Source of the DNA: JACQAP01 sp035548375
GTDB taxonomy: Bacteria > Pseudomonadota > Gammaproteobacteria > Burkholderiales > JACQAP01
Reading direction: 5' to 3'
Assembly (NCBI GenBank): GCA_035548375.1
Contig: DASZTG010000048.1
Location: 1 to 64,000 of the forward strand
Length of the DNA stretch: 64,000 bases
Shown here: in pieces, positions 37,283 to 45,166 of the stretch
Numbering within the stretch: position 1 is the stretch's first letter
How the letters are laid out: the number at the start of each line of letters is the position of its first letter
Position numbers and translations under genes: made by a program
The notes under the pieces: generated by a model
Told to the model about the DNA's origin: nothing
Databases searched by the model: none
Seen by the model: only the letters and a program-made list of their open reading frames with translations

Positions 37283-37726
37283 GGTTTCCGGCGGATTTTT
37301 CGTAAGAGTTTACCGTACCTCTCCCTTTGCCTCTCCCTGGATGCGTATGGGTGCCAAAAGTAAGGGATGGATCGCGCATGACAACGGCTTTTGCAGCCGC
37401 AGCGCATACGCTCATGCCGCACACGACTGACGAATATTCGACGCTTCCGACGGAAACTTAACTCCATCCCTCCGGATGCATTCTTGCACTGGACAGCCAG
37501 TCGCGTTGCGGATGCGCGACGCGAAACACAATAACCCTATGAAATATGGTCATTTGAGGCGAGTCATAGAAGCGGGATTTATGCTTTGCGCATCAAAACG
37601 GGATTTTTGGCGAATACTTTTTCGCGGCGGACGGGACGCGGGCACTGGCAAAAAATAATTTCGCGCTGGCACGTTTCTGGCATCGAACATGCCACTAGCC
37701 CATTCCGGGACATTTGGAGTCTCAAG
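37283..37726. other. 444-bp divergent intergenic region, kinase / first pilin
   Basis: No credible gene. It holds a near-consensus sigma-54 promoter at 37666-37682 facing the pilin gene. A perfect 6-bp dyad with 12-bp spacing lies at 37501-37524, about 140 bp upstream of the promoter, a distance usual for an enhancer-type activator site. The site is a guess. A TGGCA at 37646 lacks a -12 partner. Promoter elements for the kinase were not recognised. Confidence 0.6.
37666..37682 (+). promoter_or_regulatory. Sigma-54 promoter of the first pilin gene
   Basis: The -24 element is CTGGCACG and the -12 element is TGGCA, with exact GG-N10-GC spacing (GG at 37668-37669, GC at 37680-37681). Only the second T of the -12 TTGC consensus differs. 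Predicted transcription start is near 37693, about 34 bp before the ATG. A GGAG precedes the start codon. A sigma-54 activator lies in the same locus. Confidence 0.75.
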
Positions 37727-38401
37727 ATGAATCGCACTTCGAATCGTGGATTTACGCTGATCGAAATCGCCATCGTGCTGGTGATCATCGGCCTGCTGCT
37801 GGGCGGCGTGCTCAAGGGCCAGGAATTGATCAACAACGCGAAGGTCAAGAGCTACGCGACCGACTTTCGCAACATTCCGATCATGCTCTATGGCTATCAG
37901 GACAAGTTCAAGGCCCTGCCTGGCGACGACCAAAGCGCCGACACCCATTTGACCGGCGCGACAAAGGCACTTCTGCCGACCGGCTTGCAAGGCAACGGCG
38001 TCATCAACGGCGCCTGGGATACGACGGACAACACGACCGAGAGCTGCCTGTTCTGGCAACATGTGCGCCTGGCTGGCTTGGCACCCGGTTCCACCACGGT
38101 CAATTGCGCTGCGGGTGCGGACTATTGGCCGAAGAACGCGAACGGCGGCCAGATCGGCATCCAAAGCAATACCAGTTTTGCCACCATCACCGGCGGCACC
38201 ATGCCGGGCAGTTACATCATCTGCTCGAAGAACATCCTCGGCCAGTTCGTGCTGCAGCTCGACGCGACCCTCGATGACGGCAATCCGGAAACCGGCTCCA
38301 TGCGCGCCATCCTGCAATCGTCCATCCCCGGCGCCGCATCGACCACGGCCGCCGTGCAGGGCGCGCCCGCGGACAGCTTCACGGTCTGCATGAGCATCTA
38401 A
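37727..38401 (+). CDS. Type IV major-type pilin, copy 1
   Basis: 224 residues with an 8-residue leader MNRTSNRG cleaved before FTLIEIAIVLVIIGLLLGG (Glu at +5), so processed and methylated by a prepilin peptidase not present in the window. The globular part has four conserved cysteines (CLFWQHVRL, VNCAAGADYWP, IICSKNI, C-terminal FTVCMSI) probably forming disulfides. Followed by its own terminator. The next gene is a close paralogue. MshA-like by context. Confidence 0.88.
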   Translation: MNRTSNRGFTLIEIAIVLVIIGLLLGGVLKGQELINNAKVKSYATDFRNIPIMLYGYQDKFKALPGDDQSADTHLTGATKALLPTGLQGNGVINGAWDTTDNTTESCLFWQHVRLAGLAPGSTTVNCAAGADYWPKNANGGQIGIQSNTSFATITGGTMPGSYIICSKNILGQFVLQLDATLDDGNPETGSMRAILQSSIPGAASTTAAVQGAPADSFTVCMSI

Positions 38402-38430
38402 CGTCTTTTCTCGGATTTACCGCACCAGGA

Positions 38431-38458
38431 TAGCCCGCCTTTGCGCGGGCTATTTTTT
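38431..38458 (+). terminator. Terminator after pilin copy 1
   Basis: 8-bp stem (38431-38438 with 38445-38452) and a six-T tract right after it. It separates the two pilin genes, so copy 2 needs its own promoter or read-through. Confidence 0.85.
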
Positions 38459-38469
38459 GAGGCCGGCCG

Positions 38470-38486
38470 TGGCTGTCCTGCTGCCG
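38470..38486 (+). promoter_or_regulatory. Possible sigma-54 promoter of the second pilin gene
   Basis: GG at 38471-38472 and GC at 38483-38484 with exact N10 spacing. The -24 reads TGGCTG and the -12 CTGCC, weaker than the site before copy 1. It lies between the terminator of copy 1 and the start of copy 2, about 40 bp before the ATG. Confidence 0.4.
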
Positions 38487-38525
38487 TATGGATTTTGAGG
38501 GTTTCTTTCGAAAGAACTCACGACC

Positions 38526-39203
38526 ATGGCGCATTGGGGGAGAAACAAGGGATTCACTCTCATTGAAGTCGCCATCGTGCTGGTGATCATCGGCCTGTTG
38601 CTGGGCGGTTTCCTGAAGGGCCAGGAATTGATCAACAACACCAAGGTCAAGCGGTTCGCGGCGGACTTTCACAATATTCCGATCATGCTTTATGGTTACC
38701 AGGGCAGGTTCAAGACCCTGCCCGGGGACGATCCAGTCGCGCAAACGCATCTGACTGCGTCAGCCAATATCGCGAGCACGCCGGCCGGCACGATCGGTAA
38801 CGGCGTCATCAACGGCACGTGGGATACCACCACCGATACCGATGAGACTTGCCTGTTCTGGCAACATGTGCGGCTTGCCAGCCTCGCGCCGGGCCCCATT
38901 GCGGTGAGTTGTGCAGCGAACGCCGACTATTGGCCGAAGAACGCTAACGGCGGCCAACTCGGCATCCAGAGCAATGTCGGATTCGGCACGATGACCGGGA
39001 GCATGCGCGGCAGCTACATCATTTGCTCGAAGAACATTCCGGGCCAGTTTGTGTTGCAGCTCGACGCCACGCTTGATGACGGCGATCCGCAAACAGGCTC
39101 GATGCGCGCCATTCAGACTTCGGCCGCCGGTGGGCCACCATCCACCATCGCGATCGTTGAGAACAACCCGGCCGACAGCTTCATCGTTTGCATGGGAATT
39201 TGA
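38526..39203 (+). CDS. Type IV major-type pilin, copy 2
   Basis: 225 residues with a 9-residue leader MAHWGRNKG cleaved before FTLIEVAIVLVIIGLLLGG. It shares most of its sequence with copy 1: GQELINNTKVK, CLFWQHVRLASLAPG, DYWPKNANGGQLGIQSN and GQFVLQLDATLDDGDP. The same four cysteines are kept. Differences concentrate in the middle loop (TASANIASTPAG) and near the C-terminus, the expected surface. A recent tandem duplication or a two-pilin filament. Confidence 0.88.
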   Translation: MAHWGRNKGFTLIEVAIVLVIIGLLLGGFLKGQELINNTKVKRFAADFHNIPIMLYGYQGRFKTLPGDDPVAQTHLTASANIASTPAGTIGNGVINGTWDTTTDTDETCLFWQHVRLASLAPGPIAVSCAANADYWPKNANGGQLGIQSNVGFGTMTGSMRGSYIICSKNIPGQFVLQLDATLDDGDPQTGSMRAIQTSAAGGPPSTIAIVENNPADSFIVCMGI

Positions 39204-39219
39204 TCTCGTTTACTGCGTA

Positions 39220-39247
39220 AAGCCCGCCGCCGGCGGGCTTTTTGTTT
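39220..39247 (+). terminator. Terminator after pilin copy 2
   Basis: 9-bp GC-rich stem with a 3-base loop followed by TTTGTTT. Ends the pilin module just before kdsD. Confidence 0.85.
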
Positions 39248-39340
39248 CCGGCAACGCGCGCTTCGGCGGGTCGGCGCACGATTGAAAATGTCACCCGCGC
39301 CGGGCGGAAGCGCGAAACGCATGCGCTATACTCGTCGGCG

Positions 39341-40330
39341 ATGGCAAAACTTGGGAAGCTCAATTCCGAAACCGCGCTTGCATCGGGACGGCGCGTCCTC
39401 GAAATAGAGGCTCAGGCGGTACGGGATCTCGCGCAGCGGCTGGATGGGAATTTCGTGCGCGCGGCCGAAATCGTCTTCGGATGCAAAGGGCGGGTCGTCG
39501 TCAGCGGCATCGGCAAATCCGGCCATGTCGCCCGCAAGATCGCCTCGACGCTCGCGAGCACGGGAACACCGGCTTTCTTCGTCCATCCGGCCGAGGCCAG
39601 CCACGGCGACCTCGGCATGGTGACGCGCGACGACGTGATGATCGCGTTGTCGAATTCGGGCGAAAGCGGCGAACTGCTCGTCATCGTGCCCCTGATCAAG
39701 CGTATGGGCGGCAAGCTCATTGCCATGACGGGCAATCCGGATTCCTCGCTGGCGCGCGAAGCCGACGTGCATCTGGATGCGCGGGTCGCGGAAGAAGCTT
39801 GCTCGCTAGGGCTCGCCCCGACATCGAGTACGACCGCGGCACTCGCATTGGGCGATGCGCTCGCGGTCACGCTGCTTGAAGCGCGTGGCTTCGGACAGGA
39901 AGATTTCGCCCGCTCGCATCCGGGCGGCAGCCTGGGCCGACGCTTGCTCACGCACGTGCACGACATCATGCGCACCGGCGATGCGATCCCGCGGGTGGCG
40001 GAGAGCGCTTCGCTTGCCGACGCCATTCTCGAAATTTCGAAGAAAGGCATGGGCATGACCGCAGTGACTAACGGCGCGGGTCGGGTGGTCGGCATTTTCA
40101 CCGACGGGGACTTGCGGCGTGCGCTCGCGAAGGCGGGCGACCTGCGCGACAGCGGCCTCCTCCAGCTGATGACCCGGAATCCCAAGACCGTCCAGCCGCA
40201 ACAGCTTGCCGCCGAAGCAGCCGACCTCATGGAGCAGTTCAAGATCACGCAGTTGCTGGTGCTGGATGCGAACGCCAGTCTGGTCGGCGCCTTGAACATG
40301 CACGATCTGCTGCACGCAAAGGTCATCTGA
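39341..40330 (+). CDS. kdsD: Arabinose-5-phosphate isomerase
   Basis: 329 residues. SIS domain (VVVSGIGKSGHVARKIASTL, MIALSNSGESGELL) then two CBS domains (IMRTGDAIPRV to the end). It makes D-arabinose 5-phosphate, the first step to Kdo of LPS. The ATG at 39341 gives the usual MAKLGKLNSE-like start; longer in-frame starts overlap the preceding terminator region. Stop overlaps kdsC (TGATG). Confidence 0.95.
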   Translation: MAKLGKLNSETALASGRRVLEIEAQAVRDLAQRLDGNFVRAAEIVFGCKGRVVVSGIGKSGHVARKIASTLASTGTPAFFVHPAEASHGDLGMVTRDDVMIALSNSGESGELLVIVPLIKRMGGKLIAMTGNPDSSLAREADVHLDARVAEEACSLGLAPTSSTTAALALGDALAVTLLEARGFGQEDFARSHPGGSLGRRLLTHVHDIMRTGDAIPRVAESASLADAILEISKKGMGMTAVTNGAGRVVGIFTDGDLRRALAKAGDLRDSGLLQLMTRNPKTVQPQQLAAEAADLMEQFKITQLLVLDANASLVGALNMHDLLHAKVI

Positions 40331-40857
40331 TGAACAAGCGGATCGTCGCCCGCGCGCAACGGATCCGCCTCGCCATCTTCGATGTCGATGGCGTGCTGAC
40401 CGATGGCACCATATACCTCGGCGAGAAGGGCGAGGAGCTGAAGGCCTTCAATATCCTCGATGGCCTCGGAATGAAAATGCTCGCCGCAAGCGGCGTGGTG
40501 ACGGCATTGCTGTCGGGGCGCAAATCAAGGATGGTGGCAGTGCGCGCCCGGGAAATGGGTATCGCGCACCTGCTTCAGGGCATCAACGACAAGCTCGACG
40601 CCTACTCCCACCTGCTGCGCAAATTGCGCGTGTCGGAGGAAGAAAGCTCTTTCATGGGCGACGATCTGCCCGACGTACCGGTATTGCGCCGTTGCGGACT
40701 CGCGTTCAGCGTACCCAACGCGCCGGAGATCGTGCGCACAAACGCCCATTACGTTGCAAGCGTTCCGGGAGGACATGGCGCAGTGCGCGAAGTCTGCGAA
40801 TTCCTGATGCGGGCACGCGGGACGCTGGAGAGTCAATTGAGGCCTTACCTCGCATGA
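40330..40857 (+). CDS. kdsC: Kdo-8-phosphate phosphatase
   Basis: 175-residue HAD-family C0 phosphatase. Nucleophile motif LAIFDVDGVLTDGTIYLG, and the late FMGDDLPDVPVLRRCG motif. It dephosphorylates Kdo 8-phosphate. Overlaps kdsD by one base and lptC by four bases (ATGA), so the LPS genes are translationally coupled. Confidence 0.95.
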   Translation: MNKRIVARAQRIRLAIFDVDGVLTDGTIYLGEKGEELKAFNILDGLGMKMLAASGVVTALLSGRKSRMVAVRAREMGIAHLLQGINDKLDAYSHLLRKLRVSEEESSFMGDDLPDVPVLRRCGLAFSVPNAPEIVRTNAHYVASVPGGHGAVREVCEFLMRARGTLESQLRPYLA

Positions 40858-41465
40858 ACGACAGGCTCATCACCTGGTCCCCTCTTATCCTGCTCGCGCT
40901 GCTGGCATCGATGAGCTTCTGGCTCGACCACAAGGTCCAGCCGCAGGCACGCAGGCCGGACGGCAGCACGCGCCATGATCCGGATTTCAGGATAGAAGGT
41001 TTCTCGGCGGTGAAAATGAACCCGGACGGGACGCGTCGCTACGGCCTCGCCGCCAAGACCCTGGTCCATTACCCGGACGACAACAGCACCGATCTGACTT
41101 TGCCGAGGCTCGTCTACTTCGACTATGCGCGTGCGCCGGTCACGGTACGCTCGGAAACCGCCAAGTCCACGCAGGGTGGCGACGACGTCTACTTTTACGG
41201 TGACGTGCAGATCATCCGCTCCGCATTCGCGGCGAATCCCGAGCTGGGAATATTCACCAGCTACATGCACGTGATCCCGGACAAGGACCTCGCCCAGACC
41301 GACAAGCCGGTGCGCATGGTGGAGGGCACATCCACGGCCAGTTCGGTTGGCTTAGAATTTAACAACGCCACCCACGAGATCAAGCTGCTGTCCGAGGTCA
41401 AGGCCATCTATGCCATTCCGAAACGAACGCCGCCGCAGAAGCCCGATGTTCCCGCCCGCCGGTAA
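40854..41465 (+). CDS. lptC: LPS export protein LptC
   Basis: 203 residues. One N-terminal membrane helix (PLILLALLASMSFWLDHK) and a periplasmic OstA-like beta-jellyroll (FRIEGFSAVKMNPDGTRRYGL). It bridges the LptB2FG transporter to LptA. Start at 40854 overlaps the kdsC stop. Confidence 0.93.
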   Translation: MNDRLITWSPLILLALLASMSFWLDHKVQPQARRPDGSTRHDPDFRIEGFSAVKMNPDGTRRYGLAAKTLVHYPDDNSTDLTLPRLVYFDYARAPVTVRSETAKSTQGGDDVYFYGDVQIIRSAFAANPELGIFTSYMHVIPDKDLAQTDKPVRMVEGTSTASSVGLEFNNATHEIKLLSEVKAIYAIPKRTPPQKPDVPARR

Positions 41466-42036
41466 GGCGTTGCTGGTCGCCGGATTGCTGGCGTTTACGC
41501 TGGGGCAGCCGATGTCCGCGCTCGCGGACCGCGCCGATCGCGACAAGCCGGTCAACCTGGAAGCCGACCGCGTCGATCTCGACGATGCGAAGAAGGAAGC
41601 CGTGTTCGTGGGCAATGTGACATTGACCCAGGGCACCTTGTCGATCAAGGCCGACAAGATCATCGTCAAGCAGGATGCCGAGGGCTTCCAGTACGGCATT
41701 GCCTATGGCAGCCCCGGCAAGCTTGCGAATTTCCGCCAGAAGCGTGAAGGCTACGACGAGTACATCGAGGGATTTTCGGAACGCCTCGAATACGACGGCA
41801 AGGCCGACAAGGTGCAGATGTTCACCAACGCCCGCATCATGCGCGGAGGAGACGAAGTGCGCGGCGACTACATCTCCTACAACGCGGTGACGGAGTTTTA
41901 TCAGGTGATAGCGGGTAAATCGACCGATCGCGTGCGAGCCGTCATCCAGCCCAAACCCAAGGCCGGCGCTTCCGCGCCACCGACCGGCTCGGTGGACTTG
42001 AAGCCTTCCAAATCCGTCGAACCGCCCAAGCAATGA
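41446..42036 (+). CDS. lptA: LPS transport periplasmic protein LptA
   Basis: 196 residues from the ATG at 41446, overlapping lptC by 20 bp. An ATG at 41410 would give 12 more residues. Signal peptide ends near MSALADRADRD. OstA domain with VNLEADRVDLDDAKKEAVF and GNVTLTQGTLSIKADKI. The Pro/Ser-rich C-terminal tail is unstructured. It forms the periplasmic bridge for LPS. Confidence 0.93.
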   Translation: MFPPAGKALLVAGLLAFTLGQPMSALADRADRDKPVNLEADRVDLDDAKKEAVFVGNVTLTQGTLSIKADKIIVKQDAEGFQYGIAYGSPGKLANFRQKREGYDEYIEGFSERLEYDGKADKVQMFTNARIMRGGDEVRGDYISYNAVTEFYQVIAGKSTDRVRAVIQPKPKAGASAPPTGSVDLKPSKSVEPPKQ

Positions 42037-42061
42037 CGCCGCCTCGCACACATCGATCGAA

Positions 42062-42784
42062 ATGAGCCAACTGCGCGCGGAAAAGCTCAAGAAGCGCTAC
42101 AAGGCAAGAACGGTCGTCAAGGAGGTCTCCCTCGATGTTTCCAGCGGGGAAGTCGTCGGCCTGCTTGGCCCGAACGGCGCGGGAAAGACTACTTGCTTCT
42201 ACATGATGGTCGGGCTGGTCGCCCTGGACGGCGGCGAGTTGTATCTGGACGAGCAATCGCTCACGCATACCCCTATCCACCGGCGCGCCCGCCTCGGGCT
42301 TTCCTATCTGCCGCAGGAAGCGTCGATTTTTCGCAAGCTTACCGTGGCGGAGAACATCCGCGCCGTGCTGGAATTGCGGGAACTGACCGAGGAGGAAATC
42401 GGCTCTCGCCTCGATGAGTTGTTGCACGACCTCCATATCGCCCATTTGCGCAACAGTCCGGCTATCAGCCTGTCCGGCGGCGAGCGTCGCCGGGCTGAAA
42501 TCGCCCGGGCGCTGGCGACGCAACCGCGCTTCATCCTGCTGGACGAGCCGTTCGCCGGGGTCGATCCGATCGCCGTCCTGGACATCCAGAAAATCATCCG
42601 TTTCCTGAAGGAGCGGGACATCGGCGTCCTGATCACCGATCACAACGTCAGGGAAACGCTGGGCATTTGCGACCGCGCCTACATCATCAACGACGGCACC
42701 GTCCTCGCGGCCGGCAAGCCGGAGGAAATCGTTTATAATGAAAGCGTAAGGAAAGTTTATCTGGGCGAGCATTTCCGGCTCTAG
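42062..42784 (+). CDS. lptB: LPS export ABC transporter ATPase LptB
   Basis: 240 residues. Walker A GPNGAGKTT (36-44), signature LSGGERRRAEIAR and Walker B FILLDEPFAGVDP. It energises LPS extraction from the inner membrane with LptF and LptG, which are not in this window. Followed by rpoN, the common proteobacterial order. Confidence 0.97.
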   Translation: MSQLRAEKLKKRYKARTVVKEVSLDVSSGEVVGLLGPNGAGKTTCFYMMVGLVALDGGELYLDEQSLTHTPIHRRARLGLSYLPQEASIFRKLTVAENIRAVLELRELTEEEIGSRLDELLHDLHIAHLRNSPAISLSGGERRRAEIARALATQPRFILLDEPFAGVDPIAVLDIQKIIRFLKERDIGVLITDHNVRETLGICDRAYIINDGTVLAAGKPEEIVYNESVRKVYLGEHFRL

Positions 42785-42849
42785 GTAGTGGACGCCGTTA
42801 GCCCGAATCCGGCCTTGTTTTCACTGGCCCCGATACCGATGACCAGCCG

Positions 42850-44307
42850 ATGAAGCACTCCCTGCAGCTCAAGCTTTCGCAGCACCTGACGCTCACGCCG
42901 CAACTGCAGCAGTCGATCCGGCTCTTGCAGTTGTCCACGCTGGAGCTCAACCAGGAGATCGAGACCTTCCTGCAAGAGAATCCGCTGCTCGAGCGTGACG
43001 AAGAGGAGGACGCGTCCGGCGCCCCCCCCGCACTGAATACCGCCAGCACGACGACCTCCACGTCCACGGAAGCCGAGAGCGGCAATGGTTCCGGCGAGGG
43101 CGAGAGAGAATCCGGCGATGAGCGCGCGGCGGGCGAGTCCGACTGGTCGCTGGACGACGGTTACGGCTCTTTCGGCGGCCAGGATGGCGATGAGGATTCC
43201 GAGGCGCCGCAAACCGCGGCCGAACCCGCGAAATTGCGCGATCACCTGTTCGACCAGATCAACCTGATGCAGATGCCGGATCGGGACAAGCGCATCGTCG
43301 CCTTCCTGATCGACAACCTGGACGACGACGGCTTCATGACGCAGGACCTCGTCGAATTGGCGGCGCTGTTGCCGCCCGAGCTGGAAATCGACGCCGAACA
43401 GCTGACCATCGGGCTGAAATACCTGCAAAGCCTCGATCCCCCGGGCATCGGGGCACGCAACCTGGGCGAGTGCCTGGCGTTGCAGCTGGAAGCGCTTCCC
43501 GAGGACACGACTTATCGGAACGAGGCGCTGCTGGTCGTCAGGCAACATCTCGACGTATTCGCCGCGCGCGACTATTTCCGCCTGAAAAAGCTGTTGCGCT
43601 GCGACGACGACATGCTGAGGACGATCCAGTCCATGATCACCGGCCTGAATCCGCGGCCGGCCGGCAATTTTTCCGGCGGTGACACGCGTTACATCATCCC
43701 GGATGTCGTGGTGCGCAAGGTCAAGGGCATGTGGGTGACGTCGCTCAATCCGGAAGCGATGCCGAAGCTGCGCATCAACCGCATGTACGCCGACATCCTG
43801 CACCGCAACCGCGACGCGAGCTTCCAGCAGCTCGCCGGGCAGCTGCAGGAAGCCAAGTGGCTCATCAAGAACGTCCAGCAGAGATTCGACACGATCCTGC
43901 GCGTGTCGCAAGCCATCGTCGACCGTCAGCGGCATTTTTTCGAGCACGGCGAAGTCGCCATGCGTCCCCTGGTCCTGCGCGAGATCGCCGAAACGCTCGG
44001 ACTGCACGAATCCACCGTATCGCGCGTCACCACGCAGAAATTCATGCTGACCCCACGCGGGATTTTCGAACTCAAGTACTTCTTCGGTAGCCATGTTTCC
44101 ACCGAAACCGGCGGCGCATGCTCGGCCACGGCCATTCGCGCGCTGATCAAGCAGATGGTCGGCGAGGAAGACACGCGCAAGCCGCTAAGCGACAGCCAGA
44201 TTTCGGAAGTGCTCGGCAAGCAGGGCATCATGGTCGCGCGGCGCACCATCGCGAAATACCGGGAATCTCTGCAGATTCTTCCGGTCAATCTTCGCAAGTC
44301 GATTTGA
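42850..44307 (+). CDS. rpoN: RNA polymerase sigma-54 factor
   Basis: 485 residues. Glutamine-rich region I (LQLKLSQHLTLTPQLQQS), an acidic spacer (about 55-120), core-binding and helix-turn-helix regions, and the RpoN box ARRTIAKYRE near the C-terminus. It recognises -24/-12 promoters such as the one at 37666. Requires NtrC-type activators, one of which is at 21579. Confidence 0.98.
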   Translation: MKHSLQLKLSQHLTLTPQLQQSIRLLQLSTLELNQEIETFLQENPLLERDEEEDASGAPPALNTASTTTSTSTEAESGNGSGEGERESGDERAAGESDWSLDDGYGSFGGQDGDEDSEAPQTAAEPAKLRDHLFDQINLMQMPDRDKRIVAFLIDNLDDDGFMTQDLVELAALLPPELEIDAEQLTIGLKYLQSLDPPGIGARNLGECLALQLEALPEDTTYRNEALLVVRQHLDVFAARDYFRLKKLLRCDDDMLRTIQSMITGLNPRPAGNFSGGDTRYIIPDVVVRKVKGMWVTSLNPEAMPKLRINRMYADILHRNRDASFQQLAGQLQEAKWLIKNVQQRFDTILRVSQAIVDRQRHFFEHGEVAMRPLVLREIAETLGLHESTVSRVTTQKFMLTPRGIFELKYFFGSHVSTETGGACSATAIRALIKQMVGEEDTRKPLSDSQISEVLGKQGIMVARRTIAKYRESLQILPVNLRKSI

Positions 44308-44329
44308 AAACTGCCCGGAGGGGAAGCAA

Positions 44330-44653
44330 ATGAATCTTCAGTTGTCCGGCCATCACCTGGAAGTCACCCCCGCCATCCGATCCTACGTAATCGACAAGCT
44401 CAACCGCATCTCGCGCCATTTCGACCACGTCATCGACGTAAACGTCATTCTTTCGGTCAACAAGCTGGACCACAAGGTCGAGGCCACGGTCCACGTGCGC
44501 GGCAAGGACATCCATGTCGAATGCGTCGATAACTATATGTATGCCGCCATCGACGGCCTGGCGGACAAGCTCGACCGCCAGATCCTGAAGCACAAGGAAA
44601 AGATCGTCGACCACCATCCGCAGCAATCGTTGCGCAACCTGCCCTCGTCCTGA
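44330..44653 (+). CDS. hpf: Ribosome hibernation promoting factor, short form
   Basis: 107 residues, the short HPF/YhbH type. MNLQLSGHHLEVTPAIRSYV and HVRGKDIHVECVDNYMYAAID are family landmarks. It binds the 30S subunit in stationary phase to form inactive 100S dimers. Always found after rpoN in this arrangement, 22 bp away here. Confidence 0.95.
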   Translation: MNLQLSGHHLEVTPAIRSYVIDKLNRISRHFDHVIDVNVILSVNKLDHKVEATVHVRGKDIHVECVDNYMYAAIDGLADKLDRQILKHKEKIVDHHPQQSLRNLPSS

Positions 44654-44680
44654 GCTCTTCCCGGTAATTCCCAGCCTGAC

Positions 44681-45166
44681 ATGAGTCTGATCTCCAGACT
44701 GCTGCCGGTCGCCAACATCACGCTCGACCTGGACGTGACCAGCAAGAAGCGCGTGTTCGAGCACGTCGGCCTGTTGTTCGAGAACGCGCTCGGCATCGGC
44801 CGCAGCCAGGTGTTCGACGCGCTGTTCGCGCGCGAGCGCCTGGGTTCGACCGGGCTTGGCCACGGCATCGCCATCCCGCACGGGCGCATAAAGGGCCTGC
44901 GAGACGCCATCGGAGCGTTCGTGCGCACGGCGGGCCCCATCCCGTTCGAGGCGCCGGATGGCAATCCGGTCAACCTGATTTTCGTGTTGCTGGTGCCGGA
45001 GAAGGCCACCGACCTTCACCTGCAGATCCTGTCCGAGCTGGCGCAATTGTTCAGCGACAAGGAGATGCGGGCGCAACTGTCGACGCTACCCGACGCCGCG
45101 GCCGTGCAACGCATCATCAGCGAGTGGGAACCCCATGCCCCAGGTCAGCGTCGCGCAGCTGTTTGA
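44681..45166 (+). CDS. ptsN: Nitrogen-regulatory PTS EIIA component
   Basis: 161 residues. The phosphorylated histidine lies in GLGHGIAIPHGRIKGLRDAIG. It relays phosphate from the nitrogen PTS to regulate K+ and nitrogen functions. The PtsP and NPr partners are not in the window. Overlaps hprK by 32 bp. Confidence 0.95.
   Translation: MSLISRLLPVANITLDLDVTSKKRVFEHVGLLFENALGIGRSQVFDALFARERLGSTGLGHGIAIPHGRIKGLRDAIGAFVRTAGPIPFEAPDGNPVNLIFVLLVPEKATDLHLQILSELAQLFSDKEMRAQLSTLPDAAAVQRIISEWEPHAPGQRRAAV

Noticed and set aside
35936..37363. 475-residue open frame on the plus strand over the histidine kinase
   Set aside because: Gln/His/Arg-rich translation without domain; the kinase has all catalytic boxes.
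37476..37658. 60-residue open frame upstream of pilin copy 1
   Set aside because: It runs up to the sigma-54 promoter, is not homologous to anything I know and has no good RBS.
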